This document shows positions 24,423 through 30,715 of a stretch of 30,715 nt of DNA, piece after piece. The translations under genes were made by a program, and so were the position numbers. The notes under the pieces were generated by a model, which saw nothing but the letters and a program-made list of their open reading frames with translations, had not been told where the DNA came from and ran no database searches. Positions within the stretch are counted from its first letter, which is position 1, and every line of letters begins with the position of its first letter. Origin of the DNA: JBHIBC01 sp046758905 (GTDB lineage Bacteria; Acidobacteriota; Polarisedimenticolia; Gp22-AA2); NCBI GenBank assembly GCA_046758905.1, contig JBHIBC010000031.1, positions 1-30,715 of the forward strand. Reading direction: 5' to 3'.

Positions 24423-25499
24423 TCACGCCAGCAGCTCCTCCGCCATGTCGGCGATCCGCGCGGCCGCGTCCGGCCGCGCGAGGGCCAGCGCCGCCTCCTC
24501 CATCGACGCGAGGCGGCCGGGATCGTCCCGCAGCGACAGGATGGCGAGCGCCAGGGCCCGGCCCGAGAGCCGGGACTCCTCCATCAGGATCGCCGCGCCG
24601 GCCCGCTCGAGCGCGCGCGCGTTGCGGCGCTGGTGGTCGTGCGCGGAGGTCGGCAGGGGCACCAGGATCGAGGCCCTGCCGCAGGCGGCGATCTCCGCGA
24701 CGGTGCTGGCGCCGGCGCGCGCGATCACCAGGTCCGCCGACTCGTACGCCTCCCGGATCCGGGTGATGTACGGGACGACGTTTGCCCGGAAGCCCGCGGA
24801 GTCGTAAGCGTCCGAGACCCGCCGGCAGTCGGCCGGGCCCGTGCCGTGCAGGAACCGCAGCCCCGACCGGTGCTCCCGCAGGTGCGGCAGCGCCTCGATC
24901 AGCGCGCCGTTGATGGCGCGCGACCCCTGGCTGCCTCCGAAGATCAGCAGGTCGAACGGCTCCCCGCGCGACTTGCGGCGCGCCGCGCGGAACTCCGGCC
25001 GGACCGGGTTGCCGGTCACCTCGCCCCGGCCCCCGAGGAGCCGGCGCGTCTGCTCGAACGACACCGCGACAGCGCGGACCCACGGCGCCAGGATGCGGTT
25101 GGTCAGCCCGGGGTGGTAGTTCTGCTCGTGGATCAGGGTCGGGACGCGCAGGATGACCGCCGCCGCCACCATCGGCCCCGACGCGTAACCGCCCACTCCG
25201 ATCACGAGACCCGGCCTCATCTCGATCAGGTGTCGCAGCGACCGCGCGAACCCGGCGGCCGCTCGCAGCCCGCCGCGCAGGCGGCCCGCGACCGTCCCGC
25301 CGACCACCCCGCCGCTCGGTATCGCCAGGAGACTGTACCCGTGCCGCCCGAGGATGTCGCGCTCGAGCGGCAGCCCGGCGCCCGCGAACACGATCTCAAC
25401 GTCCCTCCGCCGCCCCTGCAGCTCCTGGGCGATGGCGATCCCCGGGTAGAGGTGCCCCCCGGTCCCGCCGCCGGCGATGACGATCCTCTCCCGAGCCAC
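24423..25499 (-). CDS. murG: UDP-GlcNAc transferase MurG
   Basis: Membrane-associated glycosyltransferase that joins GlcNAc to lipid I, making lipid II at the inner face of the cytoplasmic membrane (358 residues). The glycine-rich GGGTGGHLYPG (10-20), the IGVGGYASGP and HEQNYHPGLTNR stretches, and GGSQGSRAIN plus ITRIREAYESADLVIARAGASTVAEI are textbook for MurG (GT28). The start is GTG 25499 with only a weak ribosome site, which suggests translation coupled to ftsW, 10 nt upstream. Confidence 0.97.
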   Translation of the reverse strand: MARERIVIAGGGTGGHLYPGIAIAQELQGRRRDVEIVFAGAGLPLERDILGRHGYSLLAIPSGGVVGGTVAGRLRGGLRAAAGFARSLRHLIEMRPGLVIGVGGYASGPMVAAAVILRVPTLIHEQNYHPGLTNRILAPWVRAVAVSFEQTRRLLGGRGEVTGNPVRPEFRAARRKSRGEPFDLLIFGGSQGSRAINGALIEALPHLREHRSGLRFLHGTGPADCRRVSDAYDSAGFRANVVPYITRIREAYESADLVIARAGASTVAEIAACGRASILVPLPTSAHDHQRRNARALERAGAAILMEESRLSGRALALAILSLRDDPGRLASMEEAALALARPDAAARIADMAEELLA

Positions 25500-25509
25500 G
25501 CCGTCCCGC

Positions 25510-26601
25510 CTAGGAGGAGTGTTGCGAGATGTTCAGCAGCACCCCCAGAGCGCACAGGTTCACCACCAGGCTCGATCCCCCGTAGCTCAGGAACGGCAGC
25601 GGCACGCCCTTGGTCGGCAGCATCCCGAGCGCCACGCCGATGTTCAGCCCCGCCTGCAGGATGAACCACAGGGTGATCCCCATCCCCAGATAGTAGCCGC
25701 CCCGATCGGGCGCGCCGGACGCCGCCGACACGCCCCTCCAGAAGAGCACGGCGAAGGCGGCGATCACCCCGATCGACCCGACGAGCCCGAGCTCCTCGGC
25801 GATGACCGAGAAGATGAAGTCCGTGTGCGGCTCGGGGAGGAAGAACAGCTTCTGCCGGCTCTCGCCCAGGCTGGTGCCGCCGATCCCGCCGCTGGCGATC
25901 GCCAGGATCGACTGCCGCATCTGGAAGCCCGACCCGAGGGGATCGGCCTCGGGGTCGAGGAACGCCCGGATGCGATCGATCCGGTACGGGGCCTGCAGGA
26001 TCATCACCCCGAGCGAGGAGACCCCGGCCCCGACGGCCGCCAGGAGGTAGTGGTAGCGCAGCCCGCCGAGGAACAGCATCAGGAACGCCAGCGCGACGTA
26101 CAGGCAGGCGGTCCCCAGGTCGGGCTCCAGATAGACCAGCAGCGCCAGCTGTCCGACGACCAGGGCGCAGGGCGCCACGGTCCCCATCAGGTCGTTGATG
26201 CGCTCGTCCTTCCGGCTCAGGTGGTAGGCGAGGTACAGCACCAGCGCCAGCTTGGCGATCTCGGAGGGCTGCATCTGGATCGGCCCCAGCCGGAGCCAGC
26301 GCTGCACCGGCCCGCCGGGGTCCTGCGCGAGCACCGCTATCAGCAGAAGGGTGCTGATCCCCAGCAGCAGGTAGACCGCGGGACGCCGCAGCAGGCGGCG
26401 GTAGTCGAGGTGCATGGCGAGGCCCATCACCCCCAGTCCGATCGCCAGCGACGCCCCCTGTCTCAACAGGAAGTGGTGCGGGCTCCCGTATCGCTCCAGG
26501 GCGATCACCGCCGAGGCGCTGTAGATCATCACCAGGCCGAACAGCGGCAGCCCCACCCCCACGCCGAACAGGGTCCGGTCGAAAGCCAGCTTGCGTCCCA
26601 T
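25510..26601 (-). CDS. ftsW: Septal peptidoglycan polymerase FtsW
   Basis: SEDS-family membrane glycosyltransferase (363 residues, about ten helices) that polymerises lipid II at the division septum with a class b penicillin-binding protein. The conserved FIGVGVGLPLFGLVMIYSASA-like first helix region is followed by GPIQMQPSEIAKLALVLYLA. The extracellular loop FLDPEADPLGSGFQMRQS holds the catalytic Asp region. LPEPHTDFIFSVIAEELGL and the final KGVPLPFLSYGGSS complete the family pattern. It lies 3 nt after murD and 10 nt before murG. I call it FtsW rather than RodA because of its place in the cluster. Confidence 0.94.
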   Translation of the reverse strand: MGRKLAFDRTLFGVGVGLPLFGLVMIYSASAVIALERYGSPHHFLLRQGASLAIGLGVMGLAMHLDYRRLLRRPAVYLLLGISTLLLIAVLAQDPGGPVQRWLRLGPIQMQPSEIAKLALVLYLAYHLSRKDERINDLMGTVAPCALVVGQLALLVYLEPDLGTACLYVALAFLMLFLGGLRYHYLLAAVGAGVSSLGVMILQAPYRIDRIRAFLDPEADPLGSGFQMRQSILAIASGGIGGTSLGESRQKLFFLPEPHTDFIFSVIAEELGLVGSIGVIAAFAVLFWRGVSAASGAPDRGGYYLGMGITLWFILQAGLNIGVALGMLPTKGVPLPFLSYGGSSLVVNLCALGVLLNISQHSS

Positions 26602-26604
26602 CGC

Positions 26605-28053
26605 TCAACATGCCGTGGCGGACGGCGCCCGCCCGGGGAGCGCGCCGGAGCCGGGACCCGCCGCTCCCCGCGCGGCGAGCGCCAGCACCCTCCGCCTGAA
26701 GTCGTCCCCCCGTTGCTCGAAGCCGGCGTAACGGTCGAAGGAGGCGCATCCGGGAGCCAGGAGCACCACGCCCCGGGGCGGCGCCGCCTGTCGCGCCGCC
26801 TCGACCGCCTCGGCCATCCCCTCGACCCGGGTGGTCGGCACGACCTCGCCGACCTGTTCGGCGATCCGGTCGCGCGACTCGCCCATCAGGACCAGGTGGG
26901 TCACCCGCTCCCGGATCGCGGGCACCAGTCCCCGGAAGTCTCCGCCCTTGTCGCGCCCGCCCAGGATCAGGACCACGCCGCCCGGGAAGCTCGCCAGCGA
27001 GCTGCGGGTCGCCCCCACGTTGGTCGCCTTGGAGTCGTTGAAGTAGGCCACGCCGCCGACCTCGGCGACCCGCTCCAGGCGGTGCGGCAGGGCGCGGAAG
27101 GAGCGGATCGCGGCCGCGGCCCGCTCCGTCGGGACGCCGCAGATGTCGGCCACCAGCAGCGCGGCCATGGCGTTGTCCAGGTTGTGGTCGCCGAAAAGGG
27201 GAATCGCCCCGATCGGCACCTCGCCTCCCTTGCGCCCGCGCGGCCGCAGGACGATCCGCCCTCCCGAGATCCCGGCTCCGCCGGGCGGCGGCGCGGCGCG
27301 GCTGAAGGGGTGGACGCGGGCGCGCAGCGATCCGGCGCTCCTCCAGACCGTCGGGTCGTCCCGGTTGAGCACCGCGTGGTCGAAGCGGCGCTGGTTCAGG
27401 AAGATGCGGCGCTTGGCGGCGTAGTAGGCGCGCGCGTCCGGGTAGCGGTCCTGGTGGTCCGGGCTGAGGTTGAGCAGCACCGCGATCCGCGGGCGCAGAG
27501 TGTCGATGCCCTCCAGCTGGAAGGAGGACAGCTCCACCACGTAGTGCCGGTCCGGCGCGTCGCTCTCGATGAGATCGCTGAGCGGCGTCCCGAGGTTGCC
27601 GCACGCGATCGCCCGCAGGCCGGCTCCGGACAGCAGGTGCGCGGTCAGGGCGGTGGTGGTGCTCTTGCCGTTGGAGCCGCTGATCCCGATCAGCGTCCCC
27701 CTCAGGAACCGGGAGGCGAGTTCCACCTCGGCCACGATGCGCGCGCCCTTCCTGCGCGCCTCGGCCAGGGGCGGGGCGGCGAGGGGCACGCCCGGGCTGA
27801 CCGCGACCAGGTCCGCGCCTAGCAGGGTCGGGACGTCGTGCCCCCCGAGCTGCAGCTCCACCCCCGAGCGCCGCAGGCCGGCCACCTCGGGGCCCAGCTC
27901 GCCGGCCCCGCGCAGGTCGGTGAGGACGACCGAGGCGCCGCGCGCCACGAGGAAACGGGTCAGCGCGAGGCCGCTGCGCGCCGCGCCGATCACCACGACG
28001 CGCTTCCCCTCGAGCTTCGGAGGGCCCGACGTTCTGCGCGGACGTGCGGCCAT
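26605..28053 (-). CDS. murD: UDP-MurNAc-L-Ala--D-Glu ligase MurD
   Basis: ATP-dependent ligase (482 residues) that adds D-glutamate to the stem peptide in the cytoplasm. The Rossmann segment VVVIGAARSGLALTRFL, SPGVP, the ATP loop GSNGKSTTT (126-134, with Ser where Thr is common), VELSSFQLE, LNLSPDHQDRY and the C-terminal FNDSKATNVGATRSSL and LILGGRDKGGDF identify it. The last 25 residues (Ala/Gly/Pro-rich) extend beyond the usual end of the family and look disordered. AGGGGG about 6 nt before the ATG supports the start. It lies 9 nt after mraY. Confidence 0.96.
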   Translation of the reverse strand: MAARPRRTSGPPKLEGKRVVVIGAARSGLALTRFLVARGASVVLTDLRGAGELGPEVAGLRRSGVELQLGGHDVPTLLGADLVAVSPGVPLAAPPLAEARRKGARIVAEVELASRFLRGTLIGISGSNGKSTTTALTAHLLSGAGLRAIACGNLGTPLSDLIESDAPDRHYVVELSSFQLEGIDTLRPRIAVLLNLSPDHQDRYPDARAYYAAKRRIFLNQRRFDHAVLNRDDPTVWRSAGSLRARVHPFSRAAPPPGGAGISGGRIVLRPRGRKGGEVPIGAIPLFGDHNLDNAMAALLVADICGVPTERAAAAIRSFRALPHRLERVAEVGGVAYFNDSKATNVGATRSSLASFPGGVVLILGGRDKGGDFRGLVPAIRERVTHLVLMGESRDRIAEQVGEVVPTTRVEGMAEAVEAARQAAPPRGVVLLAPGCASFDRYAGFEQRGDDFRRRVLALAARGAAGPGSGALPGRAPSATAC

Positions 28054-28062
28054 GGCTTCCCC

Positions 28063-29148
28063 CTACCGCAGCTTCAGGGTGGACAGCCCCATCAGGGCGA
28101 AGATGATCGACACGATCCAGAAGCGGATCACGACCTTCTGCTCGGGCCAGCCCCCGAGCTCGAAGTGGTGGTGGATCGGCGCCATGCGGAAGATCCTCTT
28201 GCCGCGCGTGCGGTAGGAGACCACCTGGAGGATCACCGACAGCGCCTCGATGACGAACAGCCCGCCGACGAACAGCAGGAGGATCTCCTGCTTGATGAGC
28301 ACCGCCACCGTGCCCAGCGCCCCTCCCAGGGCCATCGACCCCACGTCCCCCATGAACACCTGCGCGGGGTTGCAGTTGAACCACAGGAATCCGAGCGACG
28401 CGCCGACGATCGCGCCGCAGATGATGGCCAGCTCCCCCGTCCCTTTCACGTTGGGCACGTCGAGGTAGCCGGCCACCGTCGCGTGGCCGGCGATGTAGGC
28501 CAGGATGGCGTAAGTCCCGGAGGCGATCATGGTGGTCCCGATGGCCAGACCGTCGAGGCCGTCGGTGAGGTTGACCGCGTTCGCCGCCCCGACGATGACC
28601 AGCACCGCCCACGGGACGAAGGCCCAGCCGAGGTCGGGGGTCCATTTCTTGAAGAACGGGAAGCTCAGGTGGGTCGTGTAGCGCCCCTGCTCGGCCAGGA
28701 TGAGCAGGGTCAGGGCCAGGAGCAGGGCGACGGCGCACTGCGCCGCGATCTTCCGGGTCACAGTCAGCCCGAGGGACCTCTTTCTCGTGATCTTGAGGTA
28801 GTCATCGGCGAAGCCGATGACGCCGTAGAGGAGCGTGGACACAAGAACCATCCACACGAAGGGGTTGGAGAGGTCAGCCCAGAGGAGGGAGGGGAGCGCC
28901 ACAGCGATCAGGATCAGCAGCCCCCCCATGGTGGGAGTACCGCTCTTGCTCTGGTGAGAAAGAGGTCCCTCGGGTCTGATGTGCTGCCCGATCTGGATCT
29001 CCCGTAGCCTGCGAATCAGGCGGGAGCCCAGGGCGAGACTGATCAGGAGCGCCGTGAGGGTGGCCAGCGCCGTCCTGAATGTGATGTACCTGAAGACGTT
29101 GAGGACCTTGAGGGCGTCGTGCAGCGGGTAGAGGATGTGGTACAGCAT
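28063..29148 (-). CDS. mraY: Phospho-MurNAc-pentapeptide transferase MraY
   Basis: Ten-helix membrane enzyme (361 residues) that moves phospho-MurNAc-pentapeptide onto undecaprenyl phosphate to make lipid I. The active-site landmarks are DD115-116 (FADDYLKI), NAVNLTDGLDGLA (190-202) with Asp-rich metal site, NCNPAQVFMGDVGS with Asp268, and the MAPIHHHFELGGW loop near the end. The ATG overlaps the murF stop by one base (TGATG), so translation is coupled. It is followed by murD in the usual order. Confidence 0.97.
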   Translation of the reverse strand: MLYHILYPLHDALKVLNVFRYITFRTALATLTALLISLALGSRLIRRLREIQIGQHIRPEGPLSHQSKSGTPTMGGLLILIAVALPSLLWADLSNPFVWMVLVSTLLYGVIGFADDYLKITRKRSLGLTVTRKIAAQCAVALLLALTLLILAEQGRYTTHLSFPFFKKWTPDLGWAFVPWAVLVIVGAANAVNLTDGLDGLAIGTTMIASGTYAILAYIAGHATVAGYLDVPNVKGTGELAIICGAIVGASLGFLWFNCNPAQVFMGDVGSMALGGALGTVAVLIKQEILLLFVGGLFVIEALSVILQVVSYRTRGKRIFRMAPIHHHFELGGWPEQKVVIRFWIVSIIFALMGLSTLKLR

Positions 29149-30584
29149 CAGTGCTCCCCTCCCGCGCCCGCGGCGGGGGGGCCCGCCCCGGCGCGCCCCG
29201 CCAGCACCACGCGCTCCATGGCGACGCCGCGCGAGCCCTTCACCAGGACGAGGTCGCCGTCGCGCAAGGCCGCGGCGACGAAGGAAGCGGCCGCGTCCGA
29301 GTCGCCGAAGTGGTGGACCTCGCAGGCGCCGCCGGCGGCGCGCGCCGCGGCGGCGGCACGCGCGCTCAGCTCCCCGACCGCCACGAACAGCTCGATCCCG
29401 GCCGCGGCGACCGACTCCCCGAGGCGGGCGTGCGCGGTCCTCCCGTAAGGGCCCAGCTCCAGCATGTCTCCCGACACCAGGACCCGCCGGCCGCGGGGAC
29501 GGAGGCCGCGGAGCAGGTCGATGATCCGCTCCATCGCCGACGGGTTGCTGTTGTACGACTCGTCCAGAAGCTCCACCCCGTTGGGCAGGCGGTGCAGGAC
29601 GCCGCGCATCGGCGGGGGGCGGACCGACGCCAGACGGCGGGCGATCAACCGGGCGTCGACGCCGAGCCAGAAGCCGATCGCCGCCGCCGCGAGCGCGTTG
29701 TAGACGCTGTGCCTGCCGGCCATCCCCAGGCGCACGGGGACGCGCTCCGCGCCGCGGCGCAGGACGAACCGCACGGAGTCGATGCCCTCGAGCGCGATCT
29801 CCTCGGCGGACACCTCGGCCGCACGGGAGGCGATCCCGAACGGCAGCCGTGCGCCGGGGAAGGCGCGCCCGAGGCGGGCCGCCGGCGGGTCGTCGGCGTT
29901 GAACACCGCGACGGCGTCGCGGCGCATGGAGCGGAACAGCTCCCCCTTGGCGCGCGCGATCCGCTCGAGGCTCCCGAAGTGCTCCAGGTGGACCCGCAGC
30001 ACGTTGAGGAGCACGCCCGCGTCCGGGTCGGCGATCTCGACCAGGCGGGCGATCTCGCCCTCGTGGCTCATGCCCATCTCCAGGACCGCCGCCTCGGCGT
30101 CGTCCCGCATGCGCAGCAGCGTCAGCGGCAGCCCGTAGGCGTTGTTCAGGTTCCCCTCCGACCGATGGGTTCGATAGCGCCCGCCCATCACCGCCGCGGC
30201 CAGCTCCTTGGCGGTGGTCTTGCCGGCGCTGCCGGTGATCCCGACGACCCTGAGGGGGCGGCGGCGCCGCAGATGCGCGCCTAGGTCCTGAAGCGCCCGG
30301 GTGGTGTCGCTCACCCGGATCAGGGCCGGCGTCTCGGCGAACGCGCCGGCGCCGCGGGCCACCACCGCCGCCCGGGCGCCGCGCGCCACGGCCTCTCCCA
30401 CGAACCGGTGGCCGTCGTGGCGCGGCCCGACGATGGCGAAGAAGAGATCCCCGGGGCGCACGGTGCGCGAATCGATGCTGTAGCCCGCCACCTCGTGCCC
30501 CGCCCCCGATTCGGGGGGGCGCGATCCGAAGGACAGCTCCCCCCCCACCGCCTCGGCGATCGCGCCGAGGCTGTACGTCGCCAT
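29148..30584 (-). CDS. murF: UDP-MurNAc-tripeptide--D-Ala-D-Ala ligase MurF
   Basis: ATP-dependent ligase (478 residues) that adds D-Ala-D-Ala to complete the pentapeptide precursor. The N-terminal domain contains YSIDSRTVRPGDLFFAIVGPRHDGH, and the ATP loop GITGSAGKTT (115-124) is the MurF form of the Mur ligase motif. The rest shows LEMGMSHEGEI, the NVLRVHLEHFGSLERIARAKGEL region, and the C-terminal LDESYNSNPSAM and VSGDMLELG. A short Ala/Gly/Pro tail ends the protein. It begins 2 nt after murE and overlaps mraY by one base. Confidence 0.97.
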   Translation of the reverse strand: MATYSLGAIAEAVGGELSFGSRPPESGAGHEVAGYSIDSRTVRPGDLFFAIVGPRHDGHRFVGEAVARGARAAVVARGAGAFAETPALIRVSDTTRALQDLGAHLRRRRPLRVVGITGSAGKTTAKELAAAVMGGRYRTHRSEGNLNNAYGLPLTLLRMRDDAEAAVLEMGMSHEGEIARLVEIADPDAGVLLNVLRVHLEHFGSLERIARAKGELFRSMRRDAVAVFNADDPPAARLGRAFPGARLPFGIASRAAEVSAEEIALEGIDSVRFVLRRGAERVPVRLGMAGRHSVYNALAAAAIGFWLGVDARLIARRLASVRPPPMRGVLHRLPNGVELLDESYNSNPSAMERIIDLLRGLRPRGRRVLVSGDMLELGPYGRTAHARLGESVAAAGIELFVAVGELSARAAAAARAAGGACEVHHFGDSDAAASFVAAALRDGDLVLVKGSRGVAMERVVLAGRAGAGPPAAGAGGEH

Positions 30585-30586
30585 CG

Positions 30587-30715
30587 TCAGCGCGCGGCGC
30601 AGCCGGGTCCGACCCGGCCGCGCGCGCGCAGGCCTTCCCGGGCCACCTCGCGGTCGTCGATCGGGACCGTCCGATCGCCGAGGATCTGGTAGGTCTCGTG
30701 TCCCTTGCCCGCGAT
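30587..30715 (-). CDS. murE: 3' end of UDP-MurNAc-dipeptide ligase MurE (partial)
   Basis: The last 42 codons of a gene running in from the right edge. The visible part begins IAGKGHETYQIL and continues with a version of the ...PIDDREVAREGL motif that closes MurE proteins, ending in a short Arg/Gly/Ala tail and TGA. MurE adds meso-diaminopimelate or L-lysine to UDP-MurNAc-dipeptide; the residues that decide which lie outside the window. It ends 2 nt before murF, so the dcw operon continues upstream past the edge. Confidence 0.9.
   Translation of the reverse strand: MAGKGHETYQILGDRTVPIDDREVAREGLRARGRVGPGCAAR

Noticed and set aside
25226..28738. Very long minus-strand open frame of about 1170 codons across murG, ftsW, murD and mraY
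   Set aside because: It is read in a different frame from four clearly recognisable dcw genes. GC-rich DNA leaves long stop-free frames, and the translated product is Arg/Pro/Gly-rich with no domain.

Overview
This is a very GC-rich window (clearly above 65% G+C by eye) from a Gram-negative bacterium. The Gram-negative call rests on a predicted outer-membrane barrel protein, a lipoprotein, a periplasmic metal-binding protein and a complete-looking division and cell-wall (dcw) cluster. Translations, GC-rich low-complexity linkers and frequent GTG/TTG starts would suit an Acidobacteriota- or Myxococcota-like organism, but no marker here fixes the phylum, so that placement is a guess.

Layout. 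Bases 1-172 hold the 3' end of an unrecognised gene with noticeably lower GC. Bases 322-3808 (+) carry a membrane HD-GYP/GAF/GGDEF cyclic-di-GMP protein and an alkaline phosphatase-like lipoprotein. Bases 3813-10193 (-) are a metal-uptake region. A FecCD-type permease and its ATPase come first, then a small CxxC membrane protein of DUF2946 type. A coiled-coil outer-membrane barrel protein, a ZnuA-like binding protein and a ZnuB-like permease with an extra C-terminal HEAT-repeat domain follow. Bases 10316-13179 (+) encode a translationally coupled TldD/TldE protease pair behind a plausible promoter. Bases 13167-15285 (-) encode a sugar-kinase/nucleotidyltransferase pair resembling AmgK/MurU of cell-wall recycling. 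Bases 15449-16027 (-) encode a CYTH-domain protein, and 16176-16445 (+) a tiny cysteine-rich membrane protein with its own promoter. Bases 16426-17729 (-) are a MerT/MerP/Fe-S metallochaperone operon behind a textbook MerR-type promoter with a 19-bp spacer and a perfect dyad. Bases 17794-30715 (-) are the dcw cluster in the order murE(end)-murF-mraY-murD-ftsW-murG-murC-murB-ftsQ-ftsA-ftsZ, closed by a PleD-like response regulator with a GGDEF domain 1 nt after ftsZ.

How the genes work together. The dcw cluster makes the lipid-linked peptidoglycan precursor (MurE, MurF, MraY, MurD, MurG, MurC, MurB) and the divisome core (FtsW, FtsQ, FtsA, FtsZ). Stop/start overlaps and gaps of mostly under 30 nt imply one long transcript. 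The AmgK/MurU-like pair could feed recycled amino sugar back into the same pathway. Two cyclic-di-GMP proteins flank the window, one of them apparently co-transcribed with ftsZ. Metal handling appears three times: the FecCD pair, the Znu-like set and the Mer/CopZ-like operon. None of these sets is complete. The FecCD pair lacks a binding protein, the Znu-like set lacks an ATPase of its own, and the Mer-like set lacks both merA and merR.

Most of the window is a conserved housekeeping region. The parts most worth a second look are the permease-HEAT fusion with its outer-membrane partner, the MerR-type promoter and its split CopZ-like operon, the small six-cysteine protein, and the diguanylate cyclase attached to ftsZ. 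I saw no tRNA, rRNA, CRISPR array, insertion sequence or phage gene, and no gene-free stretch over 300 bases.
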